Origin: Flavisphingopyxis sp963800335
GTDB taxonomy: Bacteria > Pseudomonadota > Alphaproteobacteria > Sphingomonadales > Sphingomonadaceae
Assembly: GCA_963800335.1 (NCBI GenBank)
Contig: CAWDAN010000001.1
Span: 558,001 to 622,000, forward strand
Reading direction: 5' to 3'
DNA length: 64,000 nucleotides
Made by a program: the position numbers and the translations under genes. Of this stretch, positions 40,889-49,083 are shown piece after piece. The notes under the pieces are model-generated. The model saw only the letters and a list, made by a program, of their open reading frames with translations, had not been told where the DNA came from and searched no databases. Every line of letters starts with the position of its first letter. Within the stretch, counting starts at the first letter, position 1.

Positions 40889-41239
40889 TTAACGTGGATC
40901 AGCACGGTGTGCTCTCCCCGCGGTGCTGGCCAGCTGGGCGAGGAGCGCTTCATCGAGCGGCTCGTCGAACTGGCAGCCCATTGCCCCGCGTCCCGACCAT
41001 CGGACCCGTGCCTCGCGGGTTTCGAGACCGGCCAGCGTCAGCCAGACCCGCTGGCCCGAGCCGATGCGAAGACTGGTTTCGACCTTGCAGCCCTTGGCCG
41101 ACAGGTCGATCAGGTAAACCTCGGTCCGAAAGCTGCCATATTCGCGGCATTTGGCTTCCATCGTGATGGGCAGCCGCGCTTCATCGCGTTGGTCGCCCTC
41201 GACGACGGGTGGGTCATGTCTTGCTTGGTCGGCTGTCAT
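40889..41239 (-). CDS. PilZ-domain protein
   Basis: 116 residues. Features are RDEARLPITMEAKCRE (arginine-containing entry motif), the DLSAKGCKVE box matching D-x-S-x-x-G, and ARVRWSGRGAMGCQFDEPLD. A single-domain c-di-GMP receptor candidate, tandem with a second PilZ gene. Forty bases upstream of its ATG lies ATGGTTAA (41280-41287), a possible CtrA half-site, which would fit cell-cycle control of surface functions. Confidence 0.88.
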   Translation of the reverse strand: MTADQARHDPPVVEGDQRDEARLPITMEAKCREYGSFRTEVYLIDLSAKGCKVETSLRIGSGQRVWLTLAGLETREARVRWSGRGAMGCQFDEPLDEALLAQLASTAGRAHRADPR

Positions 41240-41330
41240 CGCGTTTCTCCAGCGGCACCGATCTTCGTTTTAGTCCAAAATGGTTAAACAGGCGTTGCGC
41301 GTGCCCCAGCGTTGAAAACCTCGTTCCCGG

Positions 41331-42627
41331 TCAGCGATTTAGCGCGGCGAGCATCGCGGCGATGTCGGTGAACTTCTCGCGCGGGGCGCCGTCGCGCGCG
41401 TTGGCGATTTCGGCGGCCTCGATCCGCTGCCAGTCGCGGAAGGTGACGATGTTGGCGTTGCGCGCGGCGAGCAACCGGTCGAGCGCTTCGCGCCCCGGAT
41501 GCGGCGGCGGGACGGGCTCGCTGGCGATCTGTTCGGCGACGTCGTAGCCGTCGGGGCGGTTGGTGCCGATCGTCCCGGTCGGGTCCGCGCCGCGCCCAGC
41601 CGACGCAATAGAGGTGCGGCAGGATGCGCCCCTGGTCGTTGGCGAAACGGCCGCGGCCGTGTTCATAGGGCACGCCTTCGATCGGCGGCGTCTGATAGCC
41701 GATGCAGGTGACGACGAGGCTGGCGTCGATCGTGTAGGTTTCGCCCGTGCCGACCGAGCGCAGCGCGTCGTCAAGCCGGGTGCGTTCGATAACAACGCGT
41801 TCGGCGCGGCCGTCGCCCTCGATCGCGATCGGCATCGCGAAAAAGTCGAAATCGATCGTCTTGGGCTTGGCAACCGGGTCGGCGGCGAAATTGCGCAGGT
41901 GCGTGACCGATTTTCGCATGCCCGGTTCGAGCAACGCATCGTCGCCCTCGGGCGGAAAGTCGGTTGGGTCGACGCGCGGCGCGGCATTGGCGAGGTGGCC
42001 GAGTTCGCCGAGCTCTTTTGGCGTCATCGCGATCTGGTGCGGGCCGCGCCGACCGAGGATGCTGATATGGCGGATATTGCTGTTCTCGAGCGCGCCAAGC
42101 GCGTGGCCGACGATATCCGACCCGGCGAATTCGGCGCCGGTCTTGGCGAGGATGCGCGCGACGTCGAGCGCGACATTGCCGTTGCCGATGATCGCCGCCG
42201 ATGTGCCGTCGAGCGGCGGACCGAGATCGGCAAAATCTGGATGGCCGTTATACCAGCCGACGAAGGCGGCGCTGCCGATCACGCCGGGCAGGTCGGCACC
42301 GGGGATCGTCAGCGTGCGATCATTGGGGGCGCCGGTGGCCAGGACGACGGTGTCGTAAAGGTCGAGCAGTTCGGGAATCGAAATGTCCTGGCCGACGCTG
42401 ACATTGCCGACGAAGCGGACGCTGTCGCTCAGCGCGACGCCCTCGTAGCGGCGTGAGACCGCCTTGATCGACTGGTGATCGGGCGCGACGCCGAAGCGGA
42501 TCAGGCCATAGGGGACGGGCAGCCGGTCGATGATGTCGACGCGGACCTCGTCGCCGAGCTTTTTTTGCAGGGCCTCGGCGGTGTAATAACCCGCCGGTCC
42601 CGAACCGACGATGGCGACATGGCGCAT
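41331..42627 (-). pseudogene. NADPH-ferredoxin/adrenodoxin reductase-like flavoprotein, frameshifted as read
   Basis: Resembles FprA/adrenodoxin reductase: FAD motif VAIVGSGPAGYYTAEAL, the NADP motif IIGNGNVALDVARIL and GRRGPHQIAMTPKELGEL. Near the C-terminus the FAD motif YCVGWARRGPTGTIGTNRPDGY is split: after RRGP the frame is lost by one extra base at about 41578-41583, and TGTIGTNRPDGYDVAEQI continues in another frame to an end MLAALNR. Repaired length is about 431. The second of two nearby ATGs is preferred because GGAGGG lies six bases before it. Confidence 0.88.
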
Positions 42628-42758
42628 GGGCATCCCTCCCCAATAGCGCACGCTCGCACTCAAAACGGCGCGATGCCGTGCGTCGCGGGCGATGCTAGCG
42701 GGCTTTGGCGGCGGCGCAAGGCTCCGCGCGGAAGACGGGCAGTTTGCCGCGCTGCGGC

Positions 42759-42786
42759 TTGACTTCCCCGCTGTGCGCTTCTAATC
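42759..42786 (+). promoter_or_regulatory. Candidate promoter of tRNA-Gln
   Basis: TTGACT (42759-42764) and CTAATC (42781-42786) are separated by 16 bases, 46 bases upstream of the tRNA. The rest of the ~200-base gap between the reductase and the tRNA holds no gene I can see. Confidence 0.5.
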
Positions 42787-42832
42787 GGCCAGCCCGCAGG
42801 ACAGGGGCGAAAACGCCCCCGCGCCAGCACGA

Positions 42833-42906
42833 TGCCCCGTCGTCTAATGGTAAGACTACGGACTCTGACTCCGTCTATTGAGGTTCGAATCCTCACGGGG
42901 CATCCA
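42833..42906 (+). tRNA. tRNA-Gln (anticodon CTG)
   Basis: Acceptor stem TGCCCCG pairs with CGGGGCA; the anticodon stem ACGGA/TCCGT encloses the loop CTCTGAC with anticodon CTG; the T arm contains GGTTCGAATCC. The CCA end is encoded. Length 74 bases. Confidence 0.96.
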
Positions 42907-43137
42907 GTTTCTTCTTTTCGACAATCTGGAATTTTCAGCGAGCTCGTCAGCGGGTCGCTTGGGATAATCAGGTCAGCGCGATGTGCTCCCGATTGCCGTC
43001 CGACTCGTTCCTGCGCCGGCAGGTTGCGGGGCAAATCGTATCGTCAGGCCACGCAAATGATAGGAACGGGTTTGGTGTCAAATTGCCCGGCCAGTCCATA
43101 TTGGAGATAACGCGCGACTCGTGATATCAATTTCCAA

Positions 43138-43668
43138 ATGAACCAGATGTCCGACTTTGACCAGCTGCCGCCAAACCTGCTCACGCAAAGAGAAGCTGAG
43201 TGCCTGGCACTCGCGAGCAAGAACATGGACTCGAAGAGGATCGGCCGGGCATTGAACCTGTCGAACCACACGGTCGATAAGTACATCAAGGACGCGATGC
43301 GCAAGATTGGCGTGTCGGATCGCTTCCAATGCGGCATCCTCGTCCGGTCCTCGCCTGCCTACCAATCGTTGGTATCCCCCGTTCTGGCCCTCGTTCCGAC
43401 CGACCTTCACGAGCACACCGGCATCGTCGAGGCAGGCGGAGAGGGCAGTGCCGCCCGACCGACCGAGGGAGCCGTTTCCATTCCGCATGCCAGCGGATTT
43501 GATTCGAACGTCCTTTCGGCCGACAACGAACTGCTCTCTGTGTGGGGCGACATATCGGAGTGGAGCTGGCAAAGGCGAACGGCAGTGATTGTGATCTTCG
43601 CAATTGTCTCGGCCGTGGCGATCGGCACGCTGCTGACCGCGATGCTGGCGCTTTCATCCCGATTATAG
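43138..43668 (+). CDS. Membrane-tethered LuxR-type HTH regulator
   Basis: 176 residues with inverted topology compared with most LuxR proteins. The HTH lies at the N-terminus (LTQREAECLALASKNMDS, then NLSNHTVDKYIKDAMRKIGV, about residues 14-70). A polar linker of about 75 residues follows, and one hydrophobic helix at about 148-171 anchors the C-terminus. There is no receiver, autoinducer or PAS domain. It would bind DNA from the cytoplasmic face of the membrane. It is followed on the same strand by two small unknown genes and a MarR-like gene. DNA target and signal unknown. Confidence 0.85.
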   Translation: MNQMSDFDQLPPNLLTQREAECLALASKNMDSKRIGRALNLSNHTVDKYIKDAMRKIGVSDRFQCGILVRSSPAYQSLVSPVLALVPTDLHEHTGIVEAGGEGSAARPTEGAVSIPHASGFDSNVLSADNELLSVWGDISEWSWQRRTAVIVIFAIVSAVAIGTLLTAMLALSSRL

Positions 43669-43701
43669 CCCCGGTTCGGCAATGCGCCGGAAGGGGAAAT
43701 C

Positions 43702-44061
43702 ATGTTGAACGAACGAAAAACGGCGGCTGCCAATGTCGCCAGGAATCTTTTCAAGCTCGAACGCGCGATCGATGAGGGTATTCTTGCCGCGGGCCAAATG
43801 GCGTCCTCGTTACCCCAGGCGCGCATCGATGCAGGCGTATCGGCGGTCGTCGGCCAAGCCGCCTTCGACCAGGCGGCCGGAATATTGGGCGCGCTGGTGG
43901 CAGGCCGACAGAGCGCCGTTTCGCTTCATGAAAGCCTCGCCGCAGTGCGCGACCAGCTGGGCCTGCGCACCATCACTGCTACGTTCGGGGATGGAGACAA
44001 GCTGCCGACGATTGGCCATAGTGCGAACGATGTCGAACGATCGATCGCCCAGGCAAGCTAA
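43702..44061 (+). CDS. Hypothetical helical protein
   Basis: 119 residues, no signal peptide or membrane segment, mostly predicted helical by composition (ANVARNLFKLERAIDEGILA, then SAVVGQAAFDQAAGILGALV). An AAGGGG ribosome site lies close upstream. I recognise no family. It lies 33 bases after the membrane LuxR gene and is probably in the same operon. Confidence 0.75.
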   Translation: MLNERKTAAANVARNLFKLERAIDEGILAAGQMASSLPQARIDAGVSAVVGQAAFDQAAGILGALVAGRQSAVSLHESLAAVRDQLGLRTITATFGDGDKLPTIGHSANDVERSIAQAS

Positions 44062-44103
44062 TGTCGCCCGAATGCCGTCGCCATTCGTGAAATCGGCGGC
44101 GGC

Positions 44104-44532
44104 ATGATCGGTTACATCTACATGGCGCTCGCGATTTTCTGCTTCGGCTTCGCGTGGGCAGCAGGGCGTGCCTCCGAACGCGTCGCAGCCAGCACGATCA
44201 TGTATGGAACGCTGGCGACGATCGCGGTTCAACGGATAACCGGCGATCACTTCGCCAACGTCCTGATCGCGCAAGTCGCCGTAGATGTATCGGTTTTCAT
44301 AATCTTTTACGTCTTGGCAATGCGGGGATCTCGCACATGGGTACTTTGGATCGCAGCCTGGCAGCTGACAAACCTGATGACGCATCTGGCCCGTTCGCTC
44401 GATCACGGGATGATCGAAGCGAGGGTATATTCGATGTCCCAGGGGTTCTGGGCCTATCCGACGATCGGCCTGGTGATTTATGCGACGTGGAAGCGGCGGA
44501 GGTTCGACACCTGCCCCCAGCCCCTCTCGTAG
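44104..44532 (+). CDS. Hypothetical four-helix membrane protein
   Basis: 142 residues with about four hydrophobic segments (MIGYIYMALAIFCFGFAW, IAVDVSVFIIFYVLAM-like, WVLWIAAWQLTNLM, GFWAYPTIGLVIYATW). The C-terminus is short and cytoplasmic or periplasmic with KRRRFDTCPQP. It sits in the cluster led by the membrane LuxR-type regulator, 42 bases after the previous gene. Function unknown; a membrane sensor or partner of the regulator is possible from context only. Confidence 0.75.
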   Translation: MIGYIYMALAIFCFGFAWAAGRASERVAASTIMYGTLATIAVQRITGDHFANVLIAQVAVDVSVFIIFYVLAMRGSRTWVLWIAAWQLTNLMTHLARSLDHGMIEARVYSMSQGFWAYPTIGLVIYATWKRRRFDTCPQPLS

Positions 44533-45041
44533 CGATCGACAAGATCGCCGACGAGGTCCGCAACCTGCGCGAAACAATCTCGGGCATCATGTCCTCGCAG
44601 CAGGCACGAAATCGGGTTCACGATGGCGTCCGGCCATCACCTTTGCGCTGCAACGGCGATCGGGACGTTCGATCGACCGGCGCGGTAACCGCGCATTCGG
44701 TGCGGACGCTCATCCGGCTTCGCAAGCTGCGGAACAGCTACTTCTCGGCCGACTGGTTCACCGATCCGGCGTGGGACATCCTGTTGCATCTGACTGCTGC
44801 CAAGCTGGAACAGCGCCCCGTATCGACATCACGCCTTTGCCTGGCGTGCAACGTCCCGCAAACCACTGCGCTGAGATGGGTCAAGAACATGACCGATGTC
44901 GGATTGCTGGTGCGCGAGCGCGACCCCGACGACGCGCGACGGGTCTTTGTTTCGTTGAGCCCCGATGCCGAGGCGTTGATGCGTGCATATTTCGAGCACC
45001 TGGGCCCACTGGGAGCACAAGGGGACACGCAAAAACCCTGA
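44487..45041 (+). CDS. MarR-like winged-helix protein
   Basis: The winged-helix part is clear: FTDPAWDILLHLTAAKLEQR, CLACNVPQTTALRWVKNMTDVGLLVRERDPDDARR, then VSLSPDAEALMRAYF, as in MarR-type regulators. The start is uncertain. The GTG used here gives a helical N-terminus (IDKIADEVRNLRETISG) and 184 residues, but overlaps the preceding gene by 46 bases; the ATG at 44589 gives 150 residues without that helix. Neither has a convincing ribosome site. It is the last gene of the cluster. Confidence 0.75.
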   Translation: MEAAEVRHLPPAPLVAIDKIADEVRNLRETISGIMSSQQARNRVHDGVRPSPLRCNGDRDVRSTGAVTAHSVRTLIRLRKLRNSYFSADWFTDPAWDILLHLTAAKLEQRPVSTSRLCLACNVPQTTALRWVKNMTDVGLLVRERDPDDARRVFVSLSPDAEALMRAYFEHLGPLGAQGDTQKP

Positions 45042-45217
45042 CTTTGATACCTCGTCGCCGCCGAATCGCTGCCGCCGACGTGATGGGGTTTTCCCGCCGG
45101 CCACTTGCCGTTGATCGTCGAATCGAAAACGTTTCGGTGGGTCAGGAACGCACGAACCCTTTCGTACGGTTCGTGCGTTCGCTACGCGAGCGATATGATT
45201 TCGACGGGAGAGTTTCG

Positions 45218-46903
45218 ATGCGCAAGGTAATGACGGCGATATTGGCGGGCACGATGTTGGCCGCAGGCGGCTGTACGACGATGGCTGGGGCAGATGCGGC
45301 GAGCACGACGGGTGCGGCAAGCGCCGACAGCGCCGCGCTCGACGCCGAACTGGCCAAGTTCGCGACGGTGAAGATGAACCCCGATACCAGCTTCCTGAAC
45401 GCCGAGGAACGCCAGGTGGTCAATTTGCTGATCAAGGCCGCCGACCTGATGAGCCAGATCTACCAGCGGCAATATTACGCGGCCAACCCGGCGATCCGGC
45501 AGCAGATCCTGGCGAGTACAGGCCCCGACAAGGCGCGGCTGCTCGCGCTCTATGACATCAACAACGGGCCTTGGAACCAGCTCGACGCCTACAAGCCGTT
45601 CTTCGGATCGATCACCGCCCCCGAGGGCGCCGGCTTCTATCCGGTCGACCTGTCGAAGCAGGAACTCGACGTCTATATCGCCAAAAATCCCAAGCAGAAA
45701 GACGCGCTGATGGACGGCTATACCGTCGTCAAGCGCGACGGGGAGAAGCTCGTCGCGGTGCCCTATAGCCAGGAATACCAGCCGTGGCTCGAACCCGCCG
45801 CGCGCTATCTTGAACAGGCTGCGGCGATCACCAGCAATGCCAGCCTCAAGACATTCCTCACGCTGCGCGCGCAAGCGTTCCGGACGAACGACTATTATCC
45901 GAGCGAACTCGCCTGGATGGATATCAAGGACACGCCGATCGAACCGGTGATCGGGCCGTACGAAGTCTATACCGACCGGCTCTATGGCCAGAAGACTGCG
46001 TTCGAGGCGTTTATCACGCTGCAGAGCCCGAGCGAATCGGCCAAGCTGTCGCACTACAAGGCGCTGCTCCCCGACATGGAGGCAAACCTGCCCGTCGCGG
46101 CCAAGTACAAGAACGCCAATCGCCCGTTCAATTCGCCGATCCTGGTCGCCGACCAGGTGCGCGGCGGCGGCGACAATGTCTCGGGAGTCCAGACGATCGC
46201 GTTCAACCTGCCCAATGACGAGCGCGTGCGCAGCACCAAGGGCGCCAAGAAGGTGATCCTCGCCAATGTCCTGGGTGCGAAATACGACCGCATCCTCGAA
46301 CCGATCGCCGAGCGCGTCCTCGCCCCGGCGCAGGCGGGCCAGGTGGTCAAGAAATACATGACCGCAGAGACGCTGTTTCACGAACTGTCGCACAGCCTCG
46401 GGCCCGGCATCATCAAGGTTGGCGGCCGCGAGACAACGGTCGGTGCGGAGCTCAAGGAACAATATTCGGCGAGCGAGGAGTGCAAGGCCGACGTCATGGG
46501 CGTCTGGTCGATCCTTTACCTGATGAAGCGCGGCGAAATGCCGATCACCGAGCGCGAGCAGCTGCTCAGCACCTATTTCGCGGGGATCTTCCGCGCGGTG
46601 CGCTTTGGTATCGACGAGGCGCACGGGCGCGGCGCGGCGGTCCAGTACAGCTATCTCAAGGAGAAGGGCGCATTCGCCTGGGATGCATCGAAGGGCCGCT
46701 ATGTCGTCAATTACGACAAGATGGAGGCGGGCCTGTCGGCGTTGCTCAATGAGCTGGTAACGCGCCAGGGCGATGGCGACTACGCCGGGATGAAGGCTTT
46801 CCTGGCGAAATACGCGCATCTCGATGCGCAGGCCGAGGCGGTACTGTCAGGCATGGCCGACATCCCGACCGACATCAAACCGATCTATCCCGACAAGGTC
46901 TGA
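45218..46903 (+). CDS. M49-like zinc peptidase lipoprotein
   Basis: 561 residues. A lipobox AGGC follows the signal MRKVMTAILAGTMLAAGGC. The catalytic centre FHELSHSLGPG with EECKADVMGVWSI fits peptidase family M49-like proteins, in the HExxH form seen in bacterial and plant Nudix-associated M49 homologues rather than the HExxxH of true dipeptidyl peptidase III. The CGGGAG ribosome site is well placed. Expected to sit on the outer membrane and cut peptides; substrate unknown. It converges with the xpaC-telA pair. Confidence 0.87.
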   Translation: MRKVMTAILAGTMLAAGGCTTMAGADAASTTGAASADSAALDAELAKFATVKMNPDTSFLNAEERQVVNLLIKAADLMSQIYQRQYYAANPAIRQQILASTGPDKARLLALYDINNGPWNQLDAYKPFFGSITAPEGAGFYPVDLSKQELDVYIAKNPKQKDALMDGYTVVKRDGEKLVAVPYSQEYQPWLEPAARYLEQAAAITSNASLKTFLTLRAQAFRTNDYYPSELAWMDIKDTPIEPVIGPYEVYTDRLYGQKTAFEAFITLQSPSESAKLSHYKALLPDMEANLPVAAKYKNANRPFNSPILVADQVRGGGDNVSGVQTIAFNLPNDERVRSTKGAKKVILANVLGAKYDRILEPIAERVLAPAQAGQVVKKYMTAETLFHELSHSLGPGIIKVGGRETTVGAELKEQYSASEECKADVMGVWSILYLMKRGEMPITEREQLLSTYFAGIFRAVRFGIDEAHGRGAAVQYSYLKEKGAFAWDASKGRYVVNYDKMEAGLSALLNELVTRQGDGDYAGMKAFLAKYAHLDAQAEAVLSGMADIPTDIKPIYPDKV

Positions 46904-46930
46904 CGCGCTGCGCCACGACGCGGCGGAGGT

Positions 46931-47650
46931 TTACTCCGTCGCGGCGTCGGCGTCGTATTTGAGTTCGAGGAAGCGCTTGCGCGTCGCAAGCCGGTCGAGG
47001 TCGCCGCTGGCGATCTGTTCGGTCATCGTGCCGATCTCGCGTTCGATCAGTTTCAACCCGTCGATCAACTGGTCGTCGGCCTTGCGACCGTTGATTTCCT
47101 TGGTGCGGAGCGACAGCGGCACGCGGCGATAGCCAGTGATGAGTTCGGGCAGGTCTTCGGCGACGAGGCGACGGACCTCGAGCGCGGCGGGCTCCTGCGG
47201 ATCGAGCGCGCGCAACTGGTCGGACAATTGGTCGAGCTGCGCGCCGATGCCGTCGACGAGCGTGCGCGCGGGCGGCGGCAGCGCGGGGCGCTGTGCCTCG
47301 AGGAACAGTTCGGTCTGCGCGGGCAGGCGGCCGAGATCGGTCTGGCGCAGCGTGTCGCGCGTCGCCTCGGGCAGTTTGGGCCAGTTGGCGAACACGCCGC
47401 CCGCCCCGAGAATCGCCAGCGCGACGATCATCACGCCCCAGAAGCCGATGCCATTGAGCACCGCGCCGATGACGCCGGCGGCCACCATGATGACCGCCGC
47501 GGCGATGAAGAAGCGCGTGAATTTCTGCCACGCGTGCTTGATCTTGAGCTGTTTGGACTTGCGCCCGACGCTGTGATTGGCACGGCGATCACGGCTGCGT
47601 TCGATGCTGGCGCGCGCGTCGTGGACGGCGATGTCGGTCGATGTCGTCAT
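46931..47650 (-). CDS. XpaC-like 5-bromo-4-chloroindolyl phosphate hydrolysis protein
   Basis: 239 residues. A basic N-terminal region precedes two adjacent membrane helices (FFIAAAVIMVAAGVIGAVLN and WGVMIVALAILGAGGVF), then a cytoplasmic helical domain with LITGYRRVPLSLRTKEING, which matches XpaC-family proteins. Its ATG overlaps the telA stop. XpaC-TelA pairs are widely conserved and linked to resistance to toxic anions and cell-envelope stress; the mechanism is not established. Confidence 0.85.
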   Translation of the reverse strand: MTTSTDIAVHDARASIERSRDRRANHSVGRKSKQLKIKHAWQKFTRFFIAAAVIMVAAGVIGAVLNGIGFWGVMIVALAILGAGGVFANWPKLPEATRDTLRQTDLGRLPAQTELFLEAQRPALPPPARTLVDGIGAQLDQLSDQLRALDPQEPAALEVRRLVAEDLPELITGYRRVPLSLRTKEINGRKADDQLIDGLKLIEREIGTMTEQIASGDLDRLATRKRFLELKYDADAATE

Positions 47651-48891
47651 TCGAGCGCCGCCAGCGGGTTGTTGGCCGGGGCCGAAGAGCCGAGCCGCTT
47701 GGCCTCTTCGGCGCCCTCGGCGCGGGCGATGTAGCCTTGCGATTTTTCGACCTCGTTCGACAGCGTGTGGACCGTCTGTTTCATCGAATCGAGCGCCTTC
47801 AGCTTGAACGCGTCGATCGAATCCATCGTGTCGTAGATGTTCTGGAAGGCACGCTGGAGCGTCTCGACCGGGATCGTCGCGCTGGCCGCCTGTTCATGGA
47901 TCGTCGCGGTCTGGTTCTTGAGCATCGTGCCGGTCGAATCGATGATCTGGGCAGTCGTCGTGTTGAGCGCGGTGATCTGGTCGAGGACGAGCTTCTGCCC
48001 GACCAGCGCCTGGGCGACGGTGACCGCGGTGCGCAATGCGCCGACGGTGGTCGTGCTGGCGCGGTCGACACCCTTGACCAGTTCGACGTTGTTCTTCTTG
48101 ACGAGGTCGAGCGCGAGATAGCCCTGAACGGTCACCGCCATCTGGGTGAGCAGGTCCTGCGTGCGCTGGCGAACATAGAACAACGCGGTCTCGCGGATCG
48201 CCTTGGCCTTGGCCGGGTCGGTCGCGTCGAGGTCGGCGGCGCGCTCCTCGAGCCGCTCGTCCAATGTCTTCGACATGTGGATCATCTGTTCGAGATTGCC
48301 CATCGCGGCCCACAGGTTCTGCCGCTCGGTATCGATCGCGGCATTGTCCATCAGCAGCTCGTCCTTGCCACTGCCGAGGCTTTTCAGGATCTGAGCGATA
48401 TGGCCCTGCGAGCTCTTATAGCCGTCGAAATAATTGCGCAGCTTCGATCCGAACGGGATGACGCCGAACAGCTTTTTCGGCGCGAGCAGATTGCCCTTCT
48501 TGCCGGGATCGAGATCCTCGATCACGCGGCGCAATTCGGCCAGGTCGGCGCCGACGCCCGATTCCTGGTCCATTGCGCGGACCGGACGATCGAGGAAGCG
48601 GTTCGACTGGCTCGATGCCTTCATGATCTCGGCGCGGCCCATGTTGGTGATGAGGTCGACGCGCTTGCCGAATTCGGGGCTGTTGACGTCTTGCGCGACG
48701 AGATCGTCAATGAAGCCGTCGACCTTTTGTGCCAGCTTCGAGGTCTGCTCGACCGACAGCGAAACTAGGCCCGACGCCTTGGCCGGTGCGACGACGGGAA
48801 CGGGATCCGGCGGAGTCAGCTTGAGCTCGTCGAGCGTGTCGGTTGCGGTGGCGGTCTTGGTGGCCGCAGGTTGCGCGCTATCGTCTGCCAT
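47647..48891 (-). CDS. telA: TelA-family toxic anion resistance protein
   Basis: 414 residues, almost all helical, with the TelA landmarks VDGFIDDLVAQDVNSPEFGKR-like N-terminal region, FGVIPFGSKLRNYFDGYKS, QRTQDLLTQMAVTVQGYLALDLVKKNNVELVKGVDRA and TTVGALRTAVTVAQALVGQK. No signal peptide. First gene of the telA-xpaC pair; the name reflects tellurite resistance of plasmid homologues, not proven here. Confidence 0.93.
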   Translation of the reverse strand: MADDSAQPAATKTATATDTLDELKLTPPDPVPVVAPAKASGLVSLSVEQTSKLAQKVDGFIDDLVAQDVNSPEFGKRVDLITNMGRAEIMKASSQSNRFLDRPVRAMDQESGVGADLAELRRVIEDLDPGKKGNLLAPKKLFGVIPFGSKLRNYFDGYKSSQGHIAQILKSLGSGKDELLMDNAAIDTERQNLWAAMGNLEQMIHMSKTLDERLEERAADLDATDPAKAKAIRETALFYVRQRTQDLLTQMAVTVQGYLALDLVKKNNVELVKGVDRASTTTVGALRTAVTVAQALVGQKLVLDQITALNTTTAQIIDSTGTMLKNQTATIHEQAASATIPVETLQRAFQNIYDTMDSIDAFKLKALDSMKQTVHTLSNEVEKSQGYIARAEGAEEAKRLGSSAPANNPLAALE

Positions 48892-49012
48892 AATCTCTCT
48901 TTCGCCTGTGCCGCGCCGTGACGGCCATCACCGCTAAAATGGCGGGGGAGGCGGCGATTTACAAGCTGTTTTATTGGGCTCATACACCCTTGCCGACATC
49001 CGCGGCGAAATT

Positions 49013-49042
49013 TGTCATCGAAACGACCGCGTGCGATGCTAG
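49013..49042 (+). promoter_or_regulatory. Candidate promoter of the PafA-like phosphatase gene
   Basis: TTGTCA (49013-49018) and GCTAGT (49037-49042) are spaced by 18 bases, 41 bases before the ATG. They lie in the 192-base gap between the divergent telA and phosphatase genes. Confidence 0.4.
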
Positions 49043-49083
49043 TCAGGCCCCGATTTCCGGAACGTAAACGAAAAGGTCCGCCC

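Noticed and set aside
42833..43137. tRNA-Gln as an attachment site for an integrated element carrying the LuxR-type cluster
   Set aside because: No integrase gene is nearby and I found no second copy of the tRNA 3' end downstream to mark the other border.
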